Source of the DNA: Kosakonia arachidis
Lineage (GTDB): Bacteria > Pseudomonadota > Gammaproteobacteria > Enterobacterales > Enterobacteriaceae
Assembly (NCBI RefSeq): GCF_900116535.1
Contig: NZ_FPAU01000001.1
Location: 1,351,218 to 1,415,217, forward strand
Reading direction: 5' to 3'
DNA: 64,000 nt
Part shown: piece by piece, positions 1-9,281 of the stretch
Position numbering within the stretch: position 1 is the first letter of the stretch
How the letters are laid out: each line of letters opens with the position of its first letter
The notes under the pieces: generated by a model
The model's database searches: none
Told to the model about the DNA's origin: nothing
The model's input: only the letters and a program-made list of their open reading frames with translations
Made by a program: the position numbers and the translations under genes

Positions 1-596
1 GCAACCGGGCACAGGGCGAAAGACTGCTGAGCCTGGCGGGGACGGTTCGCACCCGCGCGCTGCTGGCGATGCTGCTGCTGTCGCCGCATATTCCGTTGTT
101 GTTTATGGGCGAAGAGTATGGCGAAACGCAGCCGTTTCTCTTTTTTACCGATTTCCACGGCGATCTGGCGCAGGCCGTGCGCGAAGGCAGGGCGAAGGAG
201 TTCGCGGGCCATGCCGGACATAGCGAAACGGTGCCCGATCCGAATGATCCTGCAACGTTTGAGCGCTCGAAGCTGGACTGGCAGAAACTGCACTGCGCAG
301 AGGGCAAAGCGTGGATGGCGTTGACCCGTCAACTGCTGGCGCTGCGTAAGCAATATATTGTGCCGCTGCTGGCAAAGGCGGGCGGCCATCAGGGCGAGGT
401 GCTGGTTACCGCGCCCGGTTTTCTTGCCGTCTGCTGGCGCTTTCCACAAGGGACGCTCTCGCTGGCGCTGAATCTGGGCGACACGCCGCAGCCGCTACCA
501 GAGATGCCCGGTAACACGCTGTTTTCCTTGTCGCAGGCGCAACCTGAGTTAGCGCCCAATGCCATTGTCGTTCGTCTTGCCGGGAGAGAAGCATGA
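1..596 (+). CDS. treZ: Malto-oligosyltrehalose trehalohydrolase, C-terminal part
   Basis: The frame is already open at the left edge (reading from base 3) and ends in TGA at 594-596, so only about 198 C-terminal residues are present. The stretch with IPLLFMGEEYGE followed by FFTDFHGDL is typical of the end of the GH13 barrel of TreZ, which hydrolyses maltooligosyl-trehalose to free trehalose in the cytoplasm. A beta-rich C-terminal domain follows. The stop overlaps the treY start (ATGA), so the two are translationally coupled. Identification rests on these motifs and on treY and glgX following directly. The internal ATG at 69 is not the gene start. Confidence 0.9.
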   Translation, partial: NRAQGERLLSLAGTVRTRALLAMLLLSPHIPLLFMGEEYGETQPFLFFTDFHGDLAQAVREGRAKEFAGHAGHSETVPDPNDPATFERSKLDWQKLHCAEGKAWMALTRQLLALRKQYIVPLLAKAGGHQGEVLVTAPGFLAVCWRFPQGTLSLALNLGDTPQPLPEMPGNTLFSLSQAQPELAPNAIVVRLAGREA

Positions 597-3103
597 GCAC
601 GCCCACCGCAACGTACCGTATTCAGTTTCGTAATGGCATGACCTTTGAGCGGGCTATTGCCCGCATTCCCTATCTTAAGCGGCTGGGGATCAGCCATCTT
701 TACGCTTCGCCGATTTTTACCGCCACCCGCGGTTCGACACACGGTTACGACGTGACGGACGCCAATGAGATCGATCCGGCGTTGGGCGGTCGCGACGCGT
801 TTATGCGCATGGCGGCGGCGCTGAAGGGGGCCGGGATGGGGTTAATTCTCGATATTGTGCCCAATCATATGGCCGCCTCGCTGGAAAACCCGTGGTGGCG
901 CGATGTCATCGCGCAGGGGCAGAACAGCCCGTACGCGCGCCATTTTGATATTGACTGGTCTCGGCCGCTGACACTGCCTTTCCTCGGCGACGATTTTGCC
1001 ACGGTCGTGGAAAAGGGCGAACTCATCGTTCAGGCCGATCCGCAAACCGGCCATCCCGTTTTTGTCTATTTCGATAGTGTTTACCCGCTGGTGGCGGAAA
1101 GTTGGCAGGGACGCGAAACAGAAGTGCTGGCGCTTCGCAACAGCCGCGATCTGATTGCGCTACATGAGCTTCAGCCGTGGCGCTTAACCTGCTGGCGTAC
1201 TGCGGCAAGCGATCTGTCGTACCGGCGCTTTTTTGAGATAACCGGGCTGGTGGGTGTGCGGGTTGAAGATGAGGCGGTATTTGATGACAGCCATCGCCTG
1301 ATTCTCGAACTGGTGAACAGCGGTATCGTTGACGGTCTGCGCGTCGATCATGTTGACGGGCTGGCCGATCCGCTGGAATATCTGCACCGTTTGCGCCATA
1401 AGGCCGGGCCGGCGTGCTATATCACAGTGGAAAAAATTCTTGGCAAAGGGGAACAATTACCCGCCGACTGGCCAGTTGCGGGGACCACCGGCTATGAATT
1501 TATCGCCGCGTTATCAGATGTGCTGGTGGACGATGAGCAACTCGACGTTCTGCGTAAAGCCTGGCATCAAGTGACGGGCAAAGCCGTCGATATGCAAGCG
1601 GAGTTACGGGCCGCGAAGCGATTAATGGTCGATCGCAATTTCGCCGGGGAGTTCAGCACGCTGGTGCGACTGGCGGTGGAGATTGGCCACGCTGAAATTC
1701 CGGTGCCGCAGGCCAAAGCGGTGCGTCAGGCGCTACGGGAATTGCTGATTGCTTTTCCGGTCTATCGCACCTATGGCACCAGGCAAGGCCTGACGCCAGC
1801 CGACACTGAGCGGTTGGCGAAAGTGGTCGATCGGGTCAACCGTAGCGAACATGCGCCGGATCCGGCGGCGCTGGATTTTGTTATCCGCATCCTGCATGGC
1901 GACGTGGCGAAAAGTATGCTTCATCAGGCTGCGTATTTCCGCACCCGTTTTCAGCAACTGACCGGTCCGCTGATGGCGAAATCGGTGGAGGATACGCTGT
2001 TCTTTCGCCAGAACATGGATCTGGCGCTCAATGAAGTGGGCGCAGAACCGTTACCGCGTACCTTCTCATTACAGCGTTTTCACCGCGAGATGCAGACGCG
2101 GCTTGAACAGCAGCCAGATGCGCTGTCGGCGACCTCCACTCACGATACCAAACGCGGAGAAGATGCCCGCGCCCGGCTCTATACGCTGACCGAAGCGCCG
2201 CAGCAGTGGGCGGATTGCGTGACGCGCTGGCGTCATCTCAATCGCGACAAAGTGGTGCTGCTCGACGATGGCCCTGCACCAAGACCGGCGGTGGCCTGGA
2301 TGATCTATCAGGCGCTGGCGGGCGTCTGGCCAGCCACATTACAGGCGGATGATACACAAGGGTTACAGGCACTGGAGACGCGGTTTATTGCATTTCTGGA
2401 GAAGGCGCTACGCGAAGCGAAGCAGCGTACCGACTGGATCGAAACCAATGACGCCTACGAAAACGCGGTACTTGATTATGCCCGCCATCTGCTTTCCCCG
2501 GAGAATCAGGCATTTTTGCAGGATTTCACCGCCGCTTTACAACCGTTTATTCGCGCCGGGTTGGTGAACAGTCTGACGCAGACCTTAATCAAATTGGCCG
2601 CGCCGGGCGTGCCGGATATCTACCAGGGCAGCGAAGCGCTGAACTTCAGCCTGGTCGACCCGGATAACCGGTTGGAGCCGGATTATGAAGAGCTGGAACG
2701 GCTGCTGAGCGATGAAGAGCGAGCCGATCCCCATTCGCAGGAGAGCTGGACCAGCGGGCAACTGAAACAGTTTTTTATCGCCCGGCTGTTGCAGTTGCGC
2801 CAGCAGAAACCCCACCTTTTTCAGCGTGGCGACTATCTGCCGCTGACCACCTCCGGCCCGCAGGCGGACAACATCATTGCTTTTGCCCGGCAGGATAACG
2901 ACGCAGCATTAATTGTGCTGGCGCCACGTCTTCTGTTCGGCGTGCTGGAGGGCAGCCTGGCTGGCGCAGTGGTGTCGCTGCCTGCGGGGCTGGCGAACCG
3001 TCGCTGGCGCGATCTTCTCAGCGGAGAAGAATTCACACTGAGCGACAGCGTTCATTTGCGTTCTATCGGCGGCTACACCTTCGCGGCACTGGTGAGTGCG
3101 TAA
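593..3103 (+). CDS. treY: Maltooligosyl trehalose synthase
   Basis: Predicted GH13 enzyme of 836 residues that isomerises the reducing-end alpha-1,4 bond of maltodextrins to alpha,alpha-1,1, giving maltooligosyl-trehalose. Region I (DIVPNH, residues 87-92) and region II (GLRVDHVDGL, near residue 245) are visible. A segment with STHDTKRGED, characteristic of TreY, lies near residue 515, and APGVPDIYQG near residue 668. The length fits bacterial TreY. The ATG overlaps the treZ TGA by four bases. The glgX-type debranching gene begins 54 bases downstream, so the operon makes trehalose from glycogen or maltodextrin. That suggests a role in osmotic or desiccation tolerance, which is inference. Confidence 0.95.
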   Translation: MSTPTATYRIQFRNGMTFERAIARIPYLKRLGISHLYASPIFTATRGSTHGYDVTDANEIDPALGGRDAFMRMAAALKGAGMGLILDIVPNHMAASLENPWWRDVIAQGQNSPYARHFDIDWSRPLTLPFLGDDFATVVEKGELIVQADPQTGHPVFVYFDSVYPLVAESWQGRETEVLALRNSRDLIALHELQPWRLTCWRTAASDLSYRRFFEITGLVGVRVEDEAVFDDSHRLILELVNSGIVDGLRVDHVDGLADPLEYLHRLRHKAGPACYITVEKILGKGEQLPADWPVAGTTGYEFIAALSDVLVDDEQLDVLRKAWHQVTGKAVDMQAELRAAKRLMVDRNFAGEFSTLVRLAVEIGHAEIPVPQAKAVRQALRELLIAFPVYRTYGTRQGLTPADTERLAKVVDRVNRSEHAPDPAALDFVIRILHGDVAKSMLHQAAYFRTRFQQLTGPLMAKSVEDTLFFRQNMDLALNEVGAEPLPRTFSLQRFHREMQTRLEQQPDALSATSTHDTKRGEDARARLYTLTEAPQQWADCVTRWRHLNRDKVVLLDDGPAPRPAVAWMIYQALAGVWPATLQADDTQGLQALETRFIAFLEKALREAKQRTDWIETNDAYENAVLDYARHLLSPENQAFLQDFTAALQPFIRAGLVNSLTQTLIKLAAPGVPDIYQGSEALNFSLVDPDNRLEPDYEELERLLSDEERADPHSQESWTSGQLKQFFIARLLQLRQQKPHLFQRGDYLPLTTSGPQADNIIAFARQDNDAALIVLAPRLLFGVLEGSLAGAVVSLPAGLANRRWRDLLSGEEFTLSDSVHLRSIGGYTFAALVSA

Positions 3104-3157
3104 AGCGGTATGCAGCATTGTGATATCAGGTAACACTGTTTAAACAGAGAGGGAAGT

Positions 3158-5224
3158 ATGTCTGATTTTTACATTACGGCAGGGCACGGCCAGCAATTAG
3201 GGGCAAATTTCGATGGTGATGGCGTTAACTTCGCGCTTTTTTCAGCGCACGCCGAACGCGTGGAACTCTGCTTGTTCGATGCTTCAGGCAAGACGGAGAT
3301 CGCCAGGCTGACGCTACCGGAAAACACGCATGAAATCTGGCACGGTTATGTGCCCGGTCTGCAACCCGGCGCACTGTATGGCTATCGTGTATATGGCCCG
3401 TTCGATCCGGAAAATGGCCACCGTTTTAACCCCAATAAACTCCTGATTGATCCTTACGCACGCGAGCTTGCTGGCAATATCGAGTGGAATGCGTCGCACT
3501 TTGCCTATGATCTTAACCATGAAGATAAAGATCTGACCTTTGACGAACAGGACAGCGCACCCTTTACGCCAAAATGTCGGGTTGTGGATACGCAGGAATT
3601 TGACTGGCAGGACCAGAATCGGCCGAATATTGCCTGGCCGCACGCGGTGATCTACGAAACCCATGTCAAAGGGTTTACTCAGCTTAACCCGGCGCTGCCT
3701 GCGGAACTACGCGGCACTTTTGAAGGCATGGGGCACAAGGCGACCGTTGACTATATCCGTAGCCTTGGCATTACCAGCGTTGAACTGCTTCCGGTGCACT
3801 GGTTCCCCGATGATCAGCATTTGCTGGATACAGGGTTGCGCAATTTCTGGGGTTACAACACGCTTGGCTTCTTTGCACCAGCTTCGCGCTATTATGGCCC
3901 GCGCGGCATTCAGGGCTTTCGAGAGATGGTTCGGGCGTTTCACGATGCCGGGATCGAAGTGATCCTCGATGTAGTTTATAACCACACAGCAGAAGGCAAC
4001 GAGCTTGGCCCGACGCTCTCTTTCAAAGGTATTGATAACTTCTCTTACTACCGCACGTTACCCGATCAACACCGTTATTACATTAACGATACCGGTACCG
4101 GCAATACGGTGAATACCTCGCACCCGCGCGTATTGCAGATGGTGATGGATTCCCTGCGTTACTGGGCGGAATCGATGCATATCGACGGCTTCCGTTTTGA
4201 TCTCGGCACCATTCTCGGGCGCGAACCCGAAGGGTTTGATCAGCGCGGCGGGTTTTTCGATGCCATGACGCAGGACCCGGTATTGTCGAAGCTGAAACTG
4301 ATAGGCGAGCCGTGGGATATCGGCCCTGGTGGTTATCAGGTCGGTGGTTTCCCGCCGGGATGGGCGGAGTGGAACGATAAATACCGCGATACGCTGCGTG
4401 AATACTGGAAGGGCGATAATGTCTCGACGGATTTCGCCGCACGTCTTCTCGGATCCGGGGATCTGTATGATAAGCGTGGTCGTCGCCCGTGGGCGAGCGT
4501 TAACTTTATTACTGCGCATGATGGTTTCACGCTGCGCGATTTGGTGTCGTATAACGATAAACACAATGAGGCCAACGGCGAAGACAATAACGACGGGCAT
4601 AACGACAACCGGTCATACAATTATGGTGCGGAAGGGCCAACGGACGATAAAGGTATTCTCGCGGTACGTGCCCGCCAGCAACGGAACTTCCTCACTACAT
4701 TGCTGTTTTCGCATGGTACACCGATGATCCTCGCGGGCGATGAGTTTGGCCGCAGCCAGCAGGGGAATAACAATGGCTACTGCCAGGACAGCGAAATTTC
4801 CTGGATCCACTGGGACGATATTCAGGGCGAGGGCGAGGCGCTACGTGAATTTACCCGTCAGTTGATTGCGCTGCGTGCGTCACAACCACTGCTGCGGCGG
4901 GAAAACTGGCGCGACGGGATGGAGATTGCCTGGTTTAATGCTGGCGGCGGTTTCCAGAAACCGGAGCAGTGGGAAGAGGGAACGACGCTGGGCGTGCATA
5001 TTGGACGCGCTGATTTGCAGGGGCAGGAAGGGATCTGGCACGATGTGCTGATGCTGTTCAACCCGTTTGAAGGGACAGTGCCGTTTCGTATTCCGCAGTT
5101 TGGCGAAGGTGGTTGGGTGCTGGAACTGTCAACGTCTGAGAAGGTCAAGCCCGGCGTGGTGATCACAGTCGAGAAGGATTTTGAACTCGATGGCCGCAGC
5201 ATTGTGCTGTTCCGGCGGCCTTAA
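3158..5224 (+). CDS. glgX: Glycogen debranching enzyme (GlgX/TreX type)
   Basis: This 688-residue protein has an N-terminal carbohydrate-binding (CBM48-like) domain, GANFDGDGVNFALFSAHAE, then a GH13 barrel with LDVVYNHTAEGN near residue 270, GFRFDLGTIL near 345 and ITAHDGFTL near 450. It is predicted to cleave alpha-1,6 branches from limit dextrins. Being third gene of a treZ-treY operon, it most likely works as TreX, supplying linear maltodextrins to TreY. It is about 30 residues longer than E. coli GlgX, so a paralogue in a separate glg operon is likely elsewhere. AGAGAGGGAAGT before the ATG gives a good ribosome binding site. Confidence 0.93.
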   Translation: MSDFYITAGHGQQLGANFDGDGVNFALFSAHAERVELCLFDASGKTEIARLTLPENTHEIWHGYVPGLQPGALYGYRVYGPFDPENGHRFNPNKLLIDPYARELAGNIEWNASHFAYDLNHEDKDLTFDEQDSAPFTPKCRVVDTQEFDWQDQNRPNIAWPHAVIYETHVKGFTQLNPALPAELRGTFEGMGHKATVDYIRSLGITSVELLPVHWFPDDQHLLDTGLRNFWGYNTLGFFAPASRYYGPRGIQGFREMVRAFHDAGIEVILDVVYNHTAEGNELGPTLSFKGIDNFSYYRTLPDQHRYYINDTGTGNTVNTSHPRVLQMVMDSLRYWAESMHIDGFRFDLGTILGREPEGFDQRGGFFDAMTQDPVLSKLKLIGEPWDIGPGGYQVGGFPPGWAEWNDKYRDTLREYWKGDNVSTDFAARLLGSGDLYDKRGRRPWASVNFITAHDGFTLRDLVSYNDKHNEANGEDNNDGHNDNRSYNYGAEGPTDDKGILAVRARQQRNFLTTLLFSHGTPMILAGDEFGRSQQGNNNGYCQDSEISWIHWDDIQGEGEALREFTRQLIALRASQPLLRRENWRDGMEIAWFNAGGGFQKPEQWEEGTTLGVHIGRADLQGQEGIWHDVLMLFNPFEGTVPFRIPQFGEGGWVLELSTSEKVKPGVVITVEKDFELDGRSIVLFRRP

Positions 5225-5230
5225 ACCTCA

Positions 5231-5260
5231 GGGCGTCAGCGACATAACTGGCTGACGCCC
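5231..5260. terminator. Strong hairpin between convergent glgX and tehA
   Basis: A perfect 10-bp inverted repeat, GGGCGTCAGC at 5231-5240 and GCTGACGCCC at 5251-5260, with a 10-base loop. It sits just after the glgX stop and before the tehA stop, so it could end transcription from both sides. No clear T-run follows on either strand, so the intrinsic-terminator call is tentative. Confidence 0.5.
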
Positions 5261-5266
5261 AACCGC

Positions 5267-6220
5267 TTAGCTTCGAACGAGCAGTTTTCCTTGCAGCAGC
5301 AGGGAAAACGTTTTGATCATCAGCAGACCGATCACCAGATTGGCGGCAATAAACAGTGGGATTGACACCCAGTAGAGCGCGCCGTCAGACGCGGCGTGCC
5401 CCAGCCGGATAGAGGTAGTGGCGAGGGATGCCACGCCGAAGGAGAAACTCCAGAACGACGGGTTAAACGGTTGGGCGCTGTACCATGGGATAAGACGGAT
5501 CATAAACAGCATTTGTAACAGACCATAACCGAACAACAGTTTCGCGAACACATCAACCTGGCCGCCGTTGACGCTGAGCCATGCGCTACAGGCAACAAAC
5601 GCGGGTGCCATCTGAACACCAAGCGAGGTACGCACCGCAGGGGACATCTCATCCAGGTTGCGCAGGCGGCTTAGGATCGCCGGTTCAAGGCTCAACCAGG
5701 AGAAGAGCCCGGCACCGAGAAACAGCATCCCGACATCGTTAAAACCCAGCGCGCCGCAGGCCATGGCGCTGATAAAGTTATTGGCGACGGTCGGCAGATA
5801 AAGCCCCGGCGTGGTGGCTTCTTTCGGATGGGTGCCGCGCCATAATCCGGCCGTGTGCCAGGCGGCGTAGGCAAGCTGGCAGGTGACGGCGAGCAGAAAA
5901 AGGGCCAGTGCCAGCGGGTAACACCAGGGTGTCAGACCGATCGCCACCAGCATGGAGGTGGCGGGTAGCAGGCTGACAAAACTGCTTTTTAGTGGGTGAG
6001 TAACCTCTTCGATCAGCGTGCCGGAATGGCGCAACAGGCGGGTGAAAAACGCCAGAGTCAGTAGCACCCAGATAACGGTGGCCATAATAATCAGCGTATT
6101 CGCAGGCCACAGTGTGACCGGCCAAAGGGTGGCGGCAAAGCGCCAGGAAAAGCCCAGCCCGATAATACCGAGCACAATGCCAAAATAACCAGCGGGAAGG
6201 TTGAGGTGTGAATTTTTCAT
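5267..6220 (-). CDS. tehA: TehA-like SLAC1/TDT family channel or exporter
   Basis: Integral membrane protein of 317 residues with about ten hydrophobic segments, opening [17 protein letters not shown], a signature of the tellurite-resistance/dicarboxylate transporter (TDT, SLAC1-like) family. TehA homologues form trimeric anion channels; overexpression in E. coli gives tellurite resistance. ATG at 6220 is preferred over GTG at 6223 because AGGAG lies 7 bases upstream of it. The partner methyltransferase gene tehB, adjacent in E. coli, is absent from both flanks. True orthology versus a TDT paralogue cannot be settled here. Confidence 0.82.
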   Translation of the reverse strand: MKNSHLNLPAGYFGIVLGIIGLGFSWRFAATLWPVTLWPANTLIIMATVIWVLLTLAFFTRLLRHSGTLIEEVTHPLKSSFVSLLPATSMLVAIGLTPWCYPLALALFLLAVTCQLAYAAWHTAGLWRGTHPKEATTPGLYLPTVANNFISAMACGALGFNDVGMLFLGAGLFSWLSLEPAILSRLRNLDEMSPAVRTSLGVQMAPAFVACSAWLSVNGGQVDVFAKLLFGYGLLQMLFMIRLIPWYSAQPFNPSFWSFSFGVASLATTSIRLGHAASDGALYWVSIPLFIAANLVIGLLMIKTFSLLLQGKLLVRS

Positions 6221-6439
6221 CACCAGGCTCCTGAATATATCACGGAATAAACTGCGGGATATTGTATATGATATTTTAAATGCATGTTTTATTTATTTAC
6301 CTTGCTTAGTGGCTTAAATATGTGCATTAAGTGGTCACACTGTAATCTCTTATTCTTCGACTACTGTTAAAGAGTAAATGATCGACTGTGATTTTCTGTT
6401 ATTTACAACAATCTCATAAACGATCTGGAGAATGCAGTG

Positions 6440-6715
6440 ATGAACAAAAAAAATTTATTGATTATTAGTACGTTAACGTTATTAGCCAGTAATGCGTGGG
6501 CCGCGAAATTGATGGAAAAGGCAGACTTTGACAAAGTCTCTTTGCAATATGAAAAGGTCGGTACGATCTCGACAGAAAGCGAGATGGCACCGATGGATGC
6601 CCGCCATGAGCTGAGTAAACTGGCCGATGAGAAGGGCGGCGATGTTTATGTGATCACTTCAGCTCAATCCAAGAAAAAAATCCATGCCACTGCCGATGTG
6701 TACAAGAAAAAATAA
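6440..6715 (+). CDS. BhsA/McbA/YdgH-type (DUF1471) small periplasmic protein
   Basis: A 91-residue protein with a typical signal peptide (Lys-rich start, hydrophobic core, cleavage after SNAWA). The mature part holds the DUF1471/YdgH-domain pattern: YEKVGTIS, then a segment ending in KADEKGGD-like residues (here [14 protein letters not shown]), and a final hydroxyl/Lys-rich strand ATADVYKKK. Members are abundant small periplasmic proteins linked to stress, copper permeability and biofilm in enterobacteria. Start ATG 6440 is chosen over GTG 6437 because GGAG (6427-6430) is 9 bases upstream of it. It is monocistronic, closed by a strong terminator. Confidence 0.8.
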   Translation: MNKKNLLIISTLTLLASNAWAAKLMEKADFDKVSLQYEKVGTISTESEMAPMDARHELSKLADEKGGDVYVITSAQSKKKIHATADVYKKK

Positions 6716-6728
6716 ATGCATGATACAG

Positions 6729-6750
6729 CCCCCGGCATGACGGGGGTTTT
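6729..6750 (+). terminator. Rho-independent terminator after the BhsA-like gene
   Basis: CCCCCG (6729-6734), 6-base loop, CGGGGG (6741-6746), then TTTT. A textbook GC stem and T-run directly downstream of the stop codon. Confidence 0.8.
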
Positions 6751-7293
6751 ATCGTCATCGTGGCTTTTTCTGTTGGGTAATTTTTATATCGCTAATAACT
6801 TCCTTGATTTCAGTAATCTTTTAGAGAAAACTTAGCGGCCATCAAGAGTAAGGGAAGTCCCGGGATACATTGTCCCTGGTAAATTTTATAAAACGCGATA
6901 CAGTGATTCGTACAAGTATATTGATAATGAATTTTTATTGAGGCTACTGAAGATATTATTCTGCTGCGTTTGACTGAAATGAAGACGATTAAAAAAAACT
7001 TTATCAATAGATCTTTTTTAACAACGGGTTCACTGATACTCAGGCTAATGATTTGTTTGATTCTTTTTTGTTAAGCAGCTTAACCGCTGCTATCCGCATC
7101 TCCGCATAAATTTGACGACATCGCCCAATTGACGCGCTTTGCCTGGCCGGTGGTGCGTGAGGAAGCTGAAGTCTATGGCCTAAGAAGAGCGTCTTTATTT
7201 CGCTTTTTTTCATTTTTTTAGCAATATTTTTACCGCTCATCCGTCTACTTCATCGAAAGCATTTATTCACTAATCTGATGGAGTAATAAAATA
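6751..7293. other. Intergenic region, AT-rich, with a possible coding remnant
   Basis: About 540 bases with no convincing gene. From about 7070 to 7207 the plus strand reads through a short open stretch containing FDDIAQLTRFAWPVVREEAEVYG. It has no start codon after the upstream TAA and ends in low-complexity Phe codons. Its composition looks protein-like and more GC-rich than its surroundings, so it may be debris of a lost gene; I do not recognise it. The last 80 bases should carry the promoter of the membrane protein/sigma factor pair, but no clear -35/-10 pair is visible. Confidence 0.3.
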
Positions 7294-7743
7294 ATGAGAG
7301 ACTTTGATATGCACGGGCATACGCGTGGACGCGGTTTTGGACGCCATCGGATGATGAAACATGTGATTCTCGGTGTGGCGCTGGTGGTCATCCTGGGGCT
7401 GCTGGTGATGTCGCTGTGGAATGCGCTGCTGCCTGCCATCCTCGGTGTAAAAAGCATAGGCTTCTGGCAGGCGCTGGGCGTGCTGGTGTTGTGCCGCATT
7501 TTGTTCGGCGGCCTGGGTTTCCGGCCGGGTATGTTTGGCATGGCGCGGGCGCATCGCCGCATGCATGAGCGCTGGATGCAGATGACGCCGGAACAGCGCG
7601 AAGAGTTTATTCGCCATCGTCACGACGGTTTTGGCCGCCACGGGCATCGCGGCCACTGCGGATGGCGCGGACATCGTGATGAGCAGACGGACGATCGCGC
7701 TCAGCCTGACGAAAATCGCCCAAAAACGCCGGACGCAGAGTGA
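7294..7743 (+). CDS. Small His-rich membrane protein coupled to an ECF sigma factor
   Basis: A 149-residue protein of unassigned family. It starts with a His/Arg-rich cytoplasmic tail (HGHTRGRGFGRHR), followed by two hydrophobic helices (about residues 22-45 and 50-70). A soluble part follows with MTPEQREEF (a short motif also seen in metal-responsive proteins) and a His/Cys cluster, HGHRGHCGWRGH. GGAG about 10 bases upstream supports the ATG. Its stop overlaps the alternative GTG start of the sigma factor gene. Membership of an anti-sigma or metal-sensing pair is inference from position and the His/Cys residues. It does not carry the HxxxCxxC zinc anti-sigma motif. Confidence 0.7.
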   Translation: MRDFDMHGHTRGRGFGRHRMMKHVILGVALVVILGLLVMSLWNALLPAILGVKSIGFWQALGVLVLCRILFGGLGFRPGMFGMARAHRRMHERWMQMTPEQREEFIRHRHDGFGRHGHRGHCGWRGHRDEQTDDRAQPDENRPKTPDAE

Positions 7744-7748
7744 ACACA

Positions 7749-8309
7749 ATGAGAGCCGGTGTGGAGGGGGAATCACTGCTTATGGCAGCGCTTAATGCCT
7801 GCCGATCGCGCCTGAAAGCCTTCATCCGTGGTCGCTCTGCGGTTCGGGACGATGCCGAAGACATCTTGCAGGAAGTGACATATCAACTGATGCAAGTGGA
7901 GCAGCCGGTGGAGAATGTCGCAGCCTGGTTGTTTCGCGCGGCACGCAATGAAATAACCGATCGGGCGCGCAAAAAACGGGAACTGCCATTATCCGGCTTT
8001 TTCACTGACGACGAGGGCGATGTTGCCGAAGATGAACTGGCGGAAACGCTGTTCGGTGTGCCGCAAAGCCCGGAAGAGGAATACCTGAAAACGCTGCTGT
8101 GGGAAGCGCTGGAGCAGGCGCTGGATGAGCTGCCTCCCGCGCAGCGCGAGGTATTCGAGAAAACGGAGCTGTACGGCTACAGCTATAAAGAACTGGCGGA
8201 GGAGTGCGGCGCCAGCCAGCAGGCGTTACTTTCCCGTAAACACAAAGCCGTGCTGTATCTACGCTCGCGCTTGCGCAGTATTTATGAGGCGCTAACGGAA
8301 GAGCCATGA
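7749..8309 (+). CDS. ECF-type RNA polymerase sigma factor
   Basis: A 186-residue sigma-70 family protein with only regions 2 and 4, as in extracytoplasmic-function sigmas. Region 2 includes DDAEDILQEVTYQLM and AWLFRAARNEITDRARKKR. Region 4 includes LPPAQREVFEKTELYGYSYKE and a helix-turn-helix ending in LLSRKHKAVLYLRSRL. An acidic linker, FTDDEGDVAEDELAE, separates them. It directs polymerase to a small regulon, unknown here. Translation may start at ATG 7749 or at GTG 7740, which overlaps the previous stop. The upstream His-rich membrane protein is the natural candidate for its controller. It is not RpoE or FecI by context. Confidence 0.88.
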   Translation: MRAGVEGESLLMAALNACRSRLKAFIRGRSAVRDDAEDILQEVTYQLMQVEQPVENVAAWLFRAARNEITDRARKKRELPLSGFFTDDEGDVAEDELAETLFGVPQSPEEEYLKTLLWEALEQALDELPPAQREVFEKTELYGYSYKELAEECGASQQALLSRKHKAVLYLRSRLRSIYEALTEEP

Positions 8310-8354
8310 AGTATGAAACGCCATTCGCCCTTGCAGCAAACCAGCGCAATATTC

Positions 8355-9227
8355 TTAAAAACTGAGGTGCTGCTTTATTTTGCTAAGGAAATAGTAATAT
8401 TCCCGCAGCTCATATTGTTGCAGTTCGTACTCTAATGATTCATAACCGTTTTGCATGAGTCTGTCTGAGTTTTCATACTCCTCATTGCAACCGCGAATTT
8501 CAGATAGGGGCTTTTGCAGCGTTAAAGCGGTAACGAGGTTTTTATACAGATCGACAGGCGCAAGAACTGTGAAATCCGCAAAGCGATAATATTTAAAATG
8601 ACTGAATTCATTAGCCCTGAGCCGTTTCCAGTTGTCGTTTTTTACAAAATCGGTGTCGAGATTAGACAAGTGTAATGAAAAGGAGAAATACCAGATTTCG
8701 GTGTGCCCGGAGTAATCCGTAATTTCGATATAGCTATGGTATCTGTTGAGTTTTCTGTCTACCGGGTTGGCGGATGCTGCATGTTTACCGCTGGCTGAAA
8801 ACCAGGCGAAAAACGGCGAGCTATGAAAGCTATAAAGATCATCGTGGGCGTAACGGCGCGGAAATTTTATTCTCCGCGCACGTTTAAATGCCGGATAGAT
8901 CGTTTTGCTGATGCCCAGATTATCGCGGTTTTCGAGGCCGTCAAAAAGCTGCGCCCGGCGGATACCGCCGAGCAATGGGGTAATATGAATTTTATGATCG
9001 AGCGCGATAATATCTGATAAGGCGGAATTATAGATTTTTACGCTGAAGCCAGGCGAGGCAAAAAATTTTTCCAACCCCGCGATCTTGCTGAAATAGACAA
9101 TATAGTTCCCGCGTGAATTGTAGCTGGTCATGCGGGAGTTCCTTTTATTCAGCGTCAGCGAGAGGGCTGCCACGCATAGTGAGATGATCGACACCAGAAC
9201 ACTATTTTCTTTGATCAAAGCCAGCAT
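8355..9227 (-). CDS. Hypothetical protein with N-terminal membrane anchor
   Basis: A 290-residue protein I cannot place. It begins with one hydrophobic segment (about residues 8-25) followed by NKRNSR, consistent with a single anchor. The remainder is soluble, rich in Tyr, Phe and Lys, and ends with a Tyr/Leu-rich helix (EYELQQYELREYYYFLSK). Base composition is lower in GC than its neighbours, with more codons such as ATA and AAA, which hints at acquisition. GAGG lies about 7 bases before the ATG, so the start is well supported. It is convergent with the sigma factor gene and has no linked partner. Confidence 0.65.
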   Translation of the reverse strand: MLALIKENSVLVSIISLCVAALSLTLNKRNSRMTSYNSRGNYIVYFSKIAGLEKFFASPGFSVKIYNSALSDIIALDHKIHITPLLGGIRRAQLFDGLENRDNLGISKTIYPAFKRARRIKFPRRYAHDDLYSFHSSPFFAWFSASGKHAASANPVDRKLNRYHSYIEITDYSGHTEIWYFSFSLHLSNLDTDFVKNDNWKRLRANEFSHFKYYRFADFTVLAPVDLYKNLVTALTLQKPLSEIRGCNEEYENSDRLMQNGYESLEYELQQYELREYYYFLSKIKQHLSF

Positions 9228-9263
9228 GCAACGCCTCTTCGTGGACTCACCTTCTTAACTCGT

Positions 9264-9281
9264 GGGGGGATCATTCCCCCC
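9264..9281 (-). terminator. GC hairpin spanning the digH stop codon
   Basis: GGGGGGA (9264-9270) and TCCCCCC (9275-9281) with a 4-base loop containing the TGA stop of digH. Very stable, but without a T-run on the minus strand, so it may protect the 3' end or only partly terminate. Confidence 0.35.
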
